Positions 6,057 to 12,918 are shown, numbered from the stretch's first letter. The stretch is 12,918 bases of DNA from JAGOPO01 sp038065515 (GCA_038065515.1 JBBTQV010000029.1:1-12918); one strand, 5' to 3'. Numbers and translations: made by a program. The notes: generated by a model from the sequence alone, not told the origin.

Positions 6057-7466
6057 ATGGAAAATACCGGATATACCATTGTATCGGCGCGTGAGGCGTT
6101 TGCTTCCGGGAATCTGACGCCCGAGCGGCTCTTTGAGCACTACCAACGACGCATCGGTGAGCGCAATGAGGAGCTCAATGCATTTCGCGTTACCGATTTT
6201 GTGTATGTACAACGCGAACTTGACTCATCGGTTCTCACCGGCATCCCCTATGCGTTAAAAGACAACATGCTGGTTGCCGGCACCGTTGCGACAGGAGGTT
6301 CCCGTATCTTGGAACACTATATTTCAGCGTACGATTCTACTGTGTATGCAAAGCTCAACGCCGGTGGCGCGCAACTGCTGGGAAAGACCAACATGGACGA
6401 GTTTGCGATGGGAAGTTCGGGAGAGAACAGTGCGTACGGCATAGTCCGAAACCCGTGCGACATCACGCGGGTGCCCGGCGGCAGTTCTGCCGGTTCTGCC
6501 GCCGCGGTGGCCGGCGACCTGTGCATTTTTGCGCTGGGCTCTGACACCGGGGGTTCCATTCGCCAACCTGCCGCACTGTGCGGTGTCGTCGGCCTCAAGC
6601 CCACCTACGGGCGGGTTTCCCGTCACGGCCTGATGGCGATGGCATCTTCGTTAGATCAAATCGGCCCGTTCACAAAAACCGTCCGTGACAGCGCGCTGGT
6701 GTTGGGCGCCATTGCGGGACACGACCCGTTTGATTCTACGACCGTGCCGCGTGATGTTCCGGATTACACGGAAACAATCGAACATGATATTACCGGCCTG
6801 CGCATCGGTGTACTCGCTGAACATTTTGGCGAGGGCTTGGCACCTGAAGTCAAGGAGCGCGTAGAAGAGGCGATTGCGATATTAAAAAAACGCGGCGCAA
6901 TCATTACGCCGATTTCGCTACCGCACAGTGCGTACGCGCTGGCCGTCTACTATATTGTCCAGCCCTGCGAAGTGTCCGCGAATCTGTCGCGTTATGACGG
7001 TATCCGCTACGGCTATCATGCGCACAGTGCGGAAAATCTGTTGGAGGTGTACACAAAAAGCCGCGCGAAAGGATTCGGCGCCGAGCCGGTGCGGCGCATT
7101 ATGTTGGGCACTTATGCGTTGTCTGCCGGGTATTTCGACGCGTACTACCTTAAGGCGCAGAAAGTCCGCGCACTTATCCGTCAGGATTTTGACCGTGCGT
7201 TCGAGAAGGTGGATGTCATCGCCGGTCCCACGACGCCCACCGTGGCGTTCAAGATAGGCCAGAAGTCGGACGATCCGCTGGCGATGTATCTCTCCGATAT
7301 CTATACCGTGCCGGCGAATCTCGCAGGAGTACCGGCGATTTCCGTTCCCTGCGGTGTCGGTTCGCAGTCGGGCCTTCCGGTCGGTCTCCAACTCATCGGT
7401 GACATGTTCCGGGAAGAAACAATCTTGCGCGCGGCATGGCATGTCGAGCAAGGGCTCCAACCGTAA
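6057..7466 (+). CDS. gatA: Asp-tRNA(Asn)/Glu-tRNA(Gln) amidotransferase subunit A (amidase)
   Basis: The product has 469 residues, full length for GatA. It shows the amidase-signature triad: Lys68 in PYALKDNM, the cis-Ser at about S143 in PGGSSAGSAAAVAG, and the nucleophile S167 in GSDTGGSIRQPA. LKPTYGRVSRHGLMAMASSLDQIGPF is also diagnostic and separates it from other amidases. GatA releases ammonia from glutamine and channels it to GatB for tRNA-dependent amidation, which supplies Gln-tRNA and/or Asn-tRNA when the direct synthetase is missing. The ATG is 4 nt after the gatC stop and there is no Shine-Dalgarno, because the heptamer repeat fills the space; translation is probably coupled to gatC. 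The next gene starts 3 nt after the stop. Confidence 0.96.
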   Translation: MENTGYTIVSAREAFASGNLTPERLFEHYQRRIGERNEELNAFRVTDFVYVQRELDSSVLTGIPYALKDNMLVAGTVATGGSRILEHYISAYDSTVYAKLNAGGAQLLGKTNMDEFAMGSSGENSAYGIVRNPCDITRVPGGSSAGSAAAVAGDLCIFALGSDTGGSIRQPAALCGVVGLKPTYGRVSRHGLMAMASSLDQIGPFTKTVRDSALVLGAIAGHDPFDSTTVPRDVPDYTETIEHDITGLRIGVLAEHFGEGLAPEVKERVEEAIAILKKRGAIITPISLPHSAYALAVYYIVQPCEVSANLSRYDGIRYGYHAHSAENLLEVYTKSRAKGFGAEPVRRIMLGTYALSAGYFDAYYLKAQKVRALIRQDFDRAFEKVDVIAGPTTPTVAFKIGQKSDDPLAMYLSDIYTVPANLAGVPAISVPCGVGSQSGLPVGLQLIGDMFREETILRAAWHVEQGLQP

Positions 7467-7469
7467 CCG

Positions 7470-8075
7470 ATGTTCTACGAACATATTCCCACAATTGTCA
7501 GCTCGACGGTGCAGGCGCTCTACAAGAATGTATTCGTGACGATAGACACTTCGCTTTCAGCGCGTCTGTTTGATTTTGTGCAAACGAATGATCAAGTCGC
7601 GGGCATCAAAGTACTTCTATCGCAGGTTGCTCTGGTTTTGTGCGCTGTGTTCGCGTTGTTTATCGTATTCGTGATGACCCAGAGGCGCGCACTGAAGGCG
7701 CGGCAGGAAACACCGGCAACCGCACCGGCTACAGAGGGCGCACCGGAACAACCGGCAGGACTTCTGCGCGACCGCTGGAACGCATTGCTCAAATACCTGG
7801 ACTCGACTCACGAAGCGCAATGGAAGATTGCCGTCATTGAAGCGGATAAATTGGTTGACGATGCACTCGCCAAAGCCGGATATTCGGGGGATACCTTCGG
7901 CGACCGTTTGAGCAATATACAGCCCGGCACGCTCTTGTCGTTGGATGGTATCTGGTGGGCGCACAAAGTACGCAATCGGCTTGCGCACGAAGTTGATTAT
8001 TTCCTGCGGTACACCGAAGCGCGTCAAGCCGTCGGCTACTTCGAGGCGGCGCTCTCCGAATTACAGCTTATCTGA
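7470..8075 (+). CDS. Membrane-anchored protein with HEPN-like C-terminal domain, function unknown
   Basis: The product has 201 residues. The N-terminal ~45 residues precede one hydrophobic segment at ~46-69 (VLLSQVALVLCAVFALFIVF), followed by positive QRRALKAR and an Ala/Pro/Thr-rich linker (77-97). The C-terminal domain (~98-201) is helical and contains WWAHKVRNRLAHEV; R168-N169-x3-H173 fits the R-x4-6-H pattern of HEPN folds, some of which are RNases and some merely nucleotide- or RNA-binding. With the positive-inside rule the domain should be cytoplasmic. The gene starts 3 nt after gatA and its TGA overlaps the next ATG by 1 nt, so it belongs to the gatCA transcript. I do not recognise a named family; HEPN assignment rests on the motif and helix pattern. 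Confidence 0.75.
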   Translation: MFYEHIPTIVSSTVQALYKNVFVTIDTSLSARLFDFVQTNDQVAGIKVLLSQVALVLCAVFALFIVFVMTQRRALKARQETPATAPATEGAPEQPAGLLRDRWNALLKYLDSTHEAQWKIAVIEADKLVDDALAKAGYSGDTFGDRLSNIQPGTLLSLDGIWWAHKVRNRLAHEVDYFLRYTEARQAVGYFEAALSELQLI

Positions 8076-9886
8076 TGATGCCCCGGTTTTTCCACGCACA
8101 ATCGACAGCATACAAGGCCGGAATCGTTGCGGTTGTTTTTTTATGCGCGCTGTTTGTGGCTTCGATCACCTATGCGTGGTATCTGTCCGACCGTATTGTG
8201 CCGCGCACATGGGTCGGTTCCGTTGCGGTCGGTGGTATGACGCGCGAGCAGGCTGCGATCCGCATTCAGGAGGCGCTCGATGCGTTCAATGCACAAGGCA
8301 TTGTCCTTTCCGTGGAAGGCAGTTCAGATGTCATCGCTCCCGACAGTATCGCGCTTGACCTGAATTTGAGCGAAGCGATTGATGCTGCGTTTCTGCGTGG
8401 GCACAAAGGCGGAGCACTGAAGCAGACATGGCAGCGGGTATCTGCGTTGTGGTCATCTCACCGCCGTGATGCGCCCGTGCGCATCGATGAGACGGCTTTG
8501 CGTCGTCAGATTTCGGATATTGCCGATACCACAGACTTTGAGCGAAGCGATATTCGCCTGCAGGTCATTGCCGCAAAAGTTTCGCTGTTGACCGACACAA
8601 AACCTGGCCGTGCCATCGACCAGAGCGAAGCATTCGACCGTATTCAAAGTTCTCTGCGCGGATTAAGCGCCGCGCCCATCGCGCTGCAGTTGTATGACGA
8701 CATGCCGCGGGCTGATATCGCAAAGGCGAAGACTGCAGTGAGCGATGTGCAAAAGATGATTTCCCGTTCGTTATCGTTGCAGTATGAAGATGTGCAGTTT
8801 TACATCAACCGCGAACGGCTTGGCTCATGGATCATTTCCGAATATGACGGTGACCGCCTCAAGCCGGGACTCAATCGTGAGGCGATCGGCGTATATGTCA
8901 CGACAATCGCGACCGCGCTCAATATTGCCTCACAACCTCCGCAAATCACCACGCAAGATGGCCGTGTCACCGGATTTATCCCACCGAAGGTCGGCCGTTC
9001 GGTGCAGGAAGACAAGCTGACGGACAACATCATCAACGCGATTACCGTCCGCACGGGAACCGACAAAATCGGCGATACGCTCGTTGTGCCCTTGAAGTCC
9101 ACCAAGATGTCGCTTATCGGTTTGGATGAGGATTCGGGCATCACCGAGCTTATCGGACGCGCGACGACGCCGTTCACCGGCAGTCCGAGAAATCGCATCA
9201 GTAACATCAAAAACGGAGTGAAGTTTCTTACCGGGACGATCGTTGCTCCGGGTGAAGAATTTTCCACGCTCGCTACGCTTGGCATCATCGACAACACAAC
9301 TGGCTATCTTCCGGAGTTGGTGATTAAGGGCGATCGCACCACACCCGAATTTGGCGGGGGATTGTGCCAGGTGAGCACCACGCTGTTCCGCTCCGTTTTG
9401 GATGCGGGGCTTCCCATCACGGCGCGGCGCAATCACAGCTACCGGGTCTCGTACTATGAGAAAGATGCAAATGGCAAAGTCATCGGGCCAGGCTTGGACG
9501 CGACTATCTACCAGCCGGATACCGATTTCCGCTTCCTCAATGATACTACGCACCCCATTCTCATCATCGGCTATGTTATCGGTGACAAGGCAACTTTCGA
9601 GCTTTATGGTACAAAAGACGGGCGCACAAGCCAGATCATCGGTCCCAAATTATTAACTGAAACCTCACCTGGTGAACCGGTATACATTGAAACGACCGAC
9701 CTCACGCCGGGAGTCATCAAGCAAGTCGAAACTCCACACCCGGGCGGTTCAGCGACGGCGACTTATATCGTGACCTATTCCGACGGCACCAAAAAAACCG
9801 TTGAGTTCAAGAGCTGGTACCGCCGCTGGCCCGCGAAATACTTGAAGGGGGTCTTGGTGCTCTCGTCTCCGACTCCCACGCCGTAG
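8075..9886 (+). CDS. VanW-family envelope protein with peptidoglycan-binding-like N-terminal repeats
   Basis: The product has 603 residues. One membrane segment at ~14-36 (IVAVVFLCALFVASITYAWYL) anchors it with the rest outside the cytoplasm. Residues ~50-350 hold two related regions typical of PG_binding_4/YoaR-like parts of VanW proteins. The VanW domain follows from ~370 (NRISNIKNGVKFLTGTIVAP), with PGEEFS, FGGGLCQVSTTLF (C431) and NHSYRVSYYEKD. The C-terminal ~70 residues (TYIVTYSDGTKKTVEFKSWYRRWPA) look like the G5-like tail seen in such proteins. VanW was named from vancomycin-resistance clusters, but its role is not settled; a cell-wall link is inference. The start may be ATG 8075 (overlapping the previous stop) or ATG 8078. 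No terminator is evident after it. Confidence 0.9.
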   Translation: MMPRFFHAQSTAYKAGIVAVVFLCALFVASITYAWYLSDRIVPRTWVGSVAVGGMTREQAAIRIQEALDAFNAQGIVLSVEGSSDVIAPDSIALDLNLSEAIDAAFLRGHKGGALKQTWQRVSALWSSHRRDAPVRIDETALRRQISDIADTTDFERSDIRLQVIAAKVSLLTDTKPGRAIDQSEAFDRIQSSLRGLSAAPIALQLYDDMPRADIAKAKTAVSDVQKMISRSLSLQYEDVQFYINRERLGSWIISEYDGDRLKPGLNREAIGVYVTTIATALNIASQPPQITTQDGRVTGFIPPKVGRSVQEDKLTDNIINAITVRTGTDKIGDTLVVPLKSTKMSLIGLDEDSGITELIGRATTPFTGSPRNRISNIKNGVKFLTGTIVAPGEEFSTLATLGIIDNTTGYLPELVIKGDRTTPEFGGGLCQVSTTLFRSVLDAGLPITARRNHSYRVSYYEKDANGKVIGPGLDATIYQPDTDFRFLNDTTHPILIIGYVIGDKATFELYGTKDGRTSQIIGPKLLTETSPGEPVYIETTDLTPGVIKQVETPHPGGSATATYIVTYSDGTKKTVEFKSWYRRWPAKYLKGVLVLSSPTPTP

Positions 9887-9899
9887 AGACGCTACGCTA

Positions 9900-9928
9900 T
9901 TGCGTTTATTTATAATCTATGCTATAAT
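9900..9928 (+). promoter_or_regulatory. Strong promoter for the gene at 10010
   Basis: TTGCGT (-35, 9900-9905), a 17-nt spacer and consensus TATAAT (9923-9928), with TG at 9920-9921 making an extended -10. It predicts a leader of about 75 nt containing a small hairpin (GCCC 9949-9952 / GGGC 9957-9960). A second TATAAT at 9911-9916 may be an alternative. Confidence 0.8.
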
Positions 9929-9996
9929 AAGATATAGCGTACTGACAGGCCCACACGGGCAACAGAAGCGAAAGCTCTCTGAAAACTAAAGCCAAG

Positions 9997-10002
9997 AAAG
10001 GA
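9997..10002 (+). promoter_or_regulatory. Shine-Dalgarno AAAGGA
   Basis: AAAGGA lies 7 nt before the ATG at 10010 and fixes that start. It stands out because the AAA+, VWA, gatC and gatA starts have no such site. Confidence 0.8.
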
Positions 10003-10009
10003 ACTGACC

Positions 10010-10888
10010 ATGAAGTTAGATATGGTCGGGCGTATGCCGAGCGATGTGCTTGGCGTACTGGCGGACCTGCTCCAGAAGCTCTCCGGTAACGACGGAGCGC
10101 TATGGCTGGAGCGGCTGAAGCTCTTCCTGAAGGGGGAGAATCCCTTCTCCACGACAGCGCAGACTGCGAATGCTTGGGCCGATGAGCTCATCTCCGGTAC
10201 CCGCCGCAAGCTCAAGAAATTCTTCGGCCGGAGCGTTCAGGCGGACCCCGTCCCTGCCTCTTGGACCCCAGCATTCCTCGCCAACGCCGCCGCATACAAT
10301 ATGCGTCCGGTGTTCCTCCCCGATGCGGACATCAGCGCGAACTGGGCCCGCAAGGGCTGGGTCAAGCTGGAATCGTGGTTCTACGAGAGGATCGCATCGG
10401 GAGCCATCAAGGGCGACCATCCCACGCGCTTGAAGCGTGGCTGGTATCTGGCAGACTTCACGCCAGGCACCGATTACACGAATGGCACGCAAGTGCTCCC
10501 CAGCGACCCGTGGTCCCCGCTCATCACCGAGCTCCGCGGAGCGAAGCTCATCAAAGGGTACGACGCCACCCCCTCGGGTTCGCGCTTTGCCATCACCTGG
10601 GATGAGTGGAACGACTGCGTACTGGCCCAAATGGCGGCAAAGTTGGGCGTTCACCGTGTCCAGATTAGTCTGGAACGGGCCGTAGAGTTCAACGCCATCG
10701 GCAACATTTACGACCCCACTCGAGGTGCATTTAACATGTGGGTGTGGCTCCAGGATAAATTTGAGGATGACTGCCGCCTCTTCGGCGGCGATCGTGGCCA
10801 TGGCGGCCTTGCGTATGTCAGCTACGGTTCGCATGACGGTCGCCTCGGCAGCGTCGCCGCTCGGCCTCTGGTGAGGTTCGTGCAGTAG
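10010..10888 (+). CDS. Uncharacterised protein with C-terminal candidate DGR variable region
   Basis: The product has 292 residues and no signal peptide or membrane segment. The N-terminus is a short helical region (VLADLLQKLSGNDGALWLERLKLFLKGENPF) of a kind I associate with abundant uncharacterised CPR proteins. Two Trp/Arg-rich sections follow (WYLADFTPGTDYTNG around 144-158 and WDEWNDCVLAQMAAKLGVHRVQISLERAVEFNAIGNIY later), then a Gly/Asp/His/Tyr-rich end with GGLAYVSYGSHDGRLG and RPLVRFV. This end is like C-type-lectin-fold DGR targets. The gene stands alone, with promoter, Shine-Dalgarno and terminator, and looks well expressed. It lies 6.4 kb from the RT, so diversification would have to act at a distance, or by an RT elsewhere. 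No catalytic motif is recognised. Confidence 0.8.
   Translation: MKLDMVGRMPSDVLGVLADLLQKLSGNDGALWLERLKLFLKGENPFSTTAQTANAWADELISGTRRKLKKFFGRSVQADPVPASWTPAFLANAAAYNMRPVFLPDADISANWARKGWVKLESWFYERIASGAIKGDHPTRLKRGWYLADFTPGTDYTNGTQVLPSDPWSPLITELRGAKLIKGYDATPSGSRFAITWDEWNDCVLAQMAAKLGVHRVQISLERAVEFNAIGNIYDPTRGAFNMWVWLQDKFEDDCRLFGGDRGHGGLAYVSYGSHDGRLGSVAARPLVRFVQ
10766..10867 (+). other. Candidate DGR variable region, NNY-codon-rich
   Basis: Of the 34 codons here, 31 end in C or T, including 15 in a row at 10766-10810, and none is Asn. Adenine-targeted mutagenesis of AAY codons in a template produces such NNY arrays. The stretch ends at the conserved-looking RPLVRFV just before the stop. No template copy is visible in the window. 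Confidence 0.45.
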
Positions 10889-10917
10889 GGTTTTGGTCTG
10901 TATGGTCTTTGGCCCTT

Positions 10918-10953
10918 GGACCGCCGGGTTCTTTTCTCCGGCGGTCCTTTTTT
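10918..10953 (+). terminator. Rho-independent terminator after the gene at 10010
   Basis: A perfect 10-bp GC-rich stem (10918-10927 with 10938-10947) with a 10-nt loop is followed by six T (10948-10953). It ends the transcript 30-65 nt after the stop codon. Confidence 0.95.
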
Positions 10954-10961
10954 GATATACT
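10953..10961 (+). promoter_or_regulatory. Extended -10 promoter upstream of ileS
   Basis: TG at 10953-10954, one base, then TATACT at 10956-10961. No -35 is recognisable because the terminator is there. Predicted transcription start is near 10968, giving an ~87-nt leader. A weaker alternative, TTGAAA (11017-11022), 17 nt, TAGGAT (11040-11045), would give a nearly leaderless ileS mRNA. Confidence 0.5.
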
Positions 10962-10982
10962 TGCTTTGTACGGCAATAGAGA

Positions 10983-11003
10983 TGTAAAGGGGGCCCCTTT
11001 ACA
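10983..11003. repeat. Perfect 10-bp-arm palindrome in the ileS leader
   Basis: TGTAAAGGGG (10983-10992) and CCCCTTTACA (10994-11003) are exact reverse complements around one G. It sits ~15 nt after the predicted transcription start, where it could be an operator or a leader hairpin. No T-run follows. Confidence 0.8.
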
Positions 11004-11054
11004 TTCGATCCTTTCCTTGAAATAAAGTCAGATTTTGCATAGGATTGATAGATT

Positions 11055-12918
11055 ATGGCCGATTTCAAGGAGCTCGAAGAGCGGATACTCGCATTTTGGG
11101 GAGACAACAATGTCTTCGAAAAAAGCATGGAGCAGCGGAAGGGGAGCACGCCGTTCGTGTTCTTTGAGGGCCCGCCGACGGCAAACGGCAACCCCGGCAT
11201 CCACCATGTTATTGCTCGGGTCTTCAAAGACATCATCAGCCGCTATAAGACAATGCGCGGATATTTTGTACTGCGAAAAGGCGGGTGGGATACGCATGGC
11301 CTTCCCGTTGAAATTCAAGTTGAGAAAGAGCTGGGATTCAAGAGCAAGAAAGACATCGAGACATACGGCGTTGCCGCCTACAATGCGAAGTGCCGTGAGT
11401 CCGTATGGAAATTCAAAGGAGAGTGGGAGCGCTTCACGCGCCGTATCGCATACTGGCTGGATCTCCAGAACCCTTATGTCACCTATGAGAATCCATACAT
11501 CGAGTCGCTTTGGAATATCATCGGCCGCATCTGGGACAAGAAACTGCTGTATCAGGCGCACCGTGTCGTTCCGTTCTGCACGCGCTGTGGAACGCCGCTG
11601 TCGAGCCACGAAGTCGCGCAGGGATACAAAACCGTGACGGATGTGTCCGTCACGGTTAAATTCAAAATTAAAAAATCAAAAATCAAATTTCCGGAGAATA
11701 CCTACATTCTCGCGTGGACCACGACGCCGTGGACACTGCCGGGCAATGTCGCACTCGCTGTCGGGAGTAACATCGAATATGTATTGGCAAAGCCGAATGG
11801 GGGAGATGAACATTTTATCATTGCCGCCGACCTGGCGAATAAAGTGTTGGGCGCACCATTGGCTATCGAGCGTCAATTCAATGGCAGCGAACTTGTCGGA
11901 ACTTCCTACGAGCCGCTGTTTTCCGTCAAAGCTTTGAAAAAACCGAAGTCATACAAAGTGTATGACGCTGATTTTGTCTCAACCACGGACGGTACGGGTG
12001 TCGTGCACACAGCGGTCATGTACGGAGAAGATGATTATCAATTGGGTACCAAGCTCGGGTTGGTGAAACAGCATACCGTTGATGAGCAGGGAAAATTCTT
12101 CGGAGTATCTGACGAGCTTGACGGTATGTATGTGAAGTCTGCGGGTACGGAAGCCCTCGTTCTGGAACAACTGAAGACGAATAACTTCTTACTAAAAACT
12201 TCCGCATACGAGCACGAATATCCGTTCTGTTGGCGGTGCGACACGCCGCTGCTGTACTACGCAAAAGACAGCTGGTTCATCCGCACGAGCGCGGTCAATG
12301 CACAACTGCTTGCCAACAATGACACGGTCAACTGGATTCCGGAGCACCTCAAGGACGGACGGTTCGGCCAGTGGCTCCGGGAAGGAAAAGACTGGGCATT
12401 TTCCCGCGAGCGATATTGGGGCACACCGCTTCCCATCTGGCGCACGAAGGACGGCAAGCAAACAATCGTCGCGCACTCGATGGAGGATATGGACACCTAC
12501 CGCGGTGATACGCCGGCCCGCTTCTGGGTAATGCGCCACGGTGAAGCGCTGAAGAATGTGGATCACATCATCGACGCAGGGGAGCTTGAATCTCCGCTCA
12601 CTGATGTTGGAAAAGCGCAGGTGGTTGCCGCGGCGCAGATACTCAAGAAGCAGTTGTCCTCAAAACGGGCGAAGCTTGCCGCCGTCATTTCGTCACCGAT
12701 CCAGCGTGCACACGAAACTGCCACAATCGCTGCACGCGAGTTGGGCATGAAATCCATCACAACCGACGACCGTTTGCGCGAAATAAAACTAGGTCCGACG
12801 CTGGCCGGATGCCACGACAGCAAGTATCACGAGCTCTACCCGACATACGAGTCAAAGTTCACGCAACGGCCGCCTGACGGCGAATCACTCACCGATCTAA
12901 AGACCCGTATGTGGTTGA
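11055..12918 (+). CDS. ileS: Isoleucyl-tRNA synthetase, 5' part, with inserted histidine-phosphatase domain
   Basis: The frame is open for 621 residues from ATG 11055 to the window end, so the gene is cut. A possible Shine-Dalgarno AGGA lies at 11041-11044. Class I synthetase marks in order: the HIGH region as PTANGNPGIHH (G48-I-H-H51, a variant also known in some bacterial IleRS), C175-x2-C178, the editing-domain TTTPWTLPGN (222-231), C392-x2-C395 and FSRERYWGTPLPIW. Directly after this, where IleRS continues its catalytic domain, lies a histidine-phosphatase domain: FWVMRHGEA (R494, H495, G496), SSPIQRAHETA (R551) and LREIKLG (E576). The frame is continuous, so this is a true in-frame insertion. 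A 7-bp repeat tract encodes FKIKKSKIKF near 203-212, before the editing core. KMSKS and the C-terminus lie outside. Confidence 0.93.
   Translation, partial: MADFKELEERILAFWGDNNVFEKSMEQRKGSTPFVFFEGPPTANGNPGIHHVIARVFKDIISRYKTMRGYFVLRKGGWDTHGLPVEIQVEKELGFKSKKDIETYGVAAYNAKCRESVWKFKGEWERFTRRIAYWLDLQNPYVTYENPYIESLWNIIGRIWDKKLLYQAHRVVPFCTRCGTPLSSHEVAQGYKTVTDVSVTVKFKIKKSKIKFPENTYILAWTTTPWTLPGNVALAVGSNIEYVLAKPNGGDEHFIIAADLANKVLGAPLAIERQFNGSELVGTSYEPLFSVKALKKPKSYKVYDADFVSTTDGTGVVHTAVMYGEDDYQLGTKLGLVKQHTVDEQGKFFGVSDELDGMYVKSAGTEALVLEQLKTNNFLLKTSAYEHEYPFCWRCDTPLLYYAKDSWFIRTSAVNAQLLANNDTVNWIPEHLKDGRFGQWLREGKDWAFSRERYWGTPLPIWRTKDGKQTIVAHSMEDMDTYRGDTPARFWVMRHGEALKNVDHIIDAGELESPLTDVGKAQVVAAAQILKKQLSSKRAKLAAVISSPIQRAHETATIAARELGMKSITTDDRLREIKLGPTLAGCHDSKYHELYPTYESKFTQRPPDGESLTDLKTRMWL
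11630..11657. repeat. Perfect 12-bp inverted repeat (4-nt loop) inside ileS
   Basis: Arms 11630-11641 and 11646-11657 are exact reverse complements around TGTG. The sequence encodes TVTDVSVTVK, a normal stretch of class I synthetases before the editing domain. The heptamer tract begins 7 nt downstream. Confidence 0.85.
11664..11684 (+). repeat. Heptamer tract AAAAATC in ileS
   Basis: Units AAAATTA (11664-11670), AAAAATC (11671-11677) and AAAAATC (11678-11684). The tract encodes KIKKSKI in a linker between VTVKF and the editing domain. It is a sequence variant of the AAAAGTC tracts in ligA and gatC. Confidence 0.7.
12510..12918 (+). other. Histidine-phosphatase (phosphoglycerate-mutase-like) domain within IleRS
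   Basis: The domain starts near residue 486 and runs beyond the window. RHG at 494-496 holds the phosphate-accepting His, R551 is the second phosphate-binding Arg, and E576 the probable acid. The final catalytic His of the family should lie downstream. All visible key residues are intact, so activity is plausible; the substrate is unknown. Confidence 0.85.

Noticed and set aside
9887..9910. Terminator after the VanW-family gene
   Set aside because: Only a 5-bp GTCTC/GAGAC pairing with a long loop is seen around 9865-9890, and no T-run follows.
10100..11236. Long antisense open frame of 378 codons
   Set aside because: It runs opposite the well-supported gene at 10010, crosses its terminator and enters ileS. 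The NNY-rich codons opposite explain the lack of stops.
11630..11657. Internal transcription terminator in ileS
   Set aside because: The 12-bp hairpin is not followed by a T-run but by an A-rich tract, and the reading frame continues normally.

Overview
The window most likely comes from a Candidate Phyla Radiation (Patescibacteria/Parcubacteria-like) bacterium of moderately high GC. The signs are small tightly packed genes; a diversity-generating-retroelement (DGR) type reverse transcriptase of the kind common in that group; a VanW-family envelope protein; short palindromes and A-rich heptamer repeats inside housekeeping genes; and several promoters that give almost no 5' leader. TGA acts as a stop (it ends the RT, VWA and HEPN-like genes), so the code is standard bacterial code 11. 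This placement is inference from gene content, not from a marker tree.

Layout, all genes on the + strand. 1-617: 3' end of ligA (NAD-dependent DNA ligase, HhH and BRCT domains). 636-5520: a three-gene block of a MoxR-like AAA+ ATPase, an N-terminally shortened DGR-type reverse transcriptase, and a VWA protein with an N-terminal HExxH motif. AAA+/VWA pairs are a known chaperone/remodelling arrangement; here a retroelement RT sits between them, and the AAA+ C-terminus looks like a DGR variable region. 5588-5663: a structurally odd tRNA-Cys-like gene followed by a strong terminator. 5726-9886: a close-packed run of gatC, gatA, a membrane-anchored HEPN-like protein and a VanW-family protein, with gaps of 4 nt, 3 nt and a 1-nt overlap. 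10010-10888: a monocistronic gene with a clear promoter, Shine-Dalgarno and terminator, encoding a 292-residue protein whose last ~40 residues also look like a DGR variable region. 11055-end: 5' part of ileS, which carries a histidine-phosphatase (phosphoglycerate-mutase-like) domain inserted after the RYWGTPLP segment.

The main points for a second look are: (i) the RT between the AAA+ and VWA genes, with two candidate variable regions but no template repeat visible in this window; (ii) the phosphatase domain inside IleRS; (iii) 7-bp repeats (AAAAGTC type) inside ligA, gatC and ileS, which code for the same peptide in all three forward frames and in ligA and ileS lie next to perfect 12-bp hairpins; (iv) six promoters with an extended -10 (TGN-TATAMT-like), three of which end only 6-7 nt before the start codon; and (v) the unusual tRNA-Cys.
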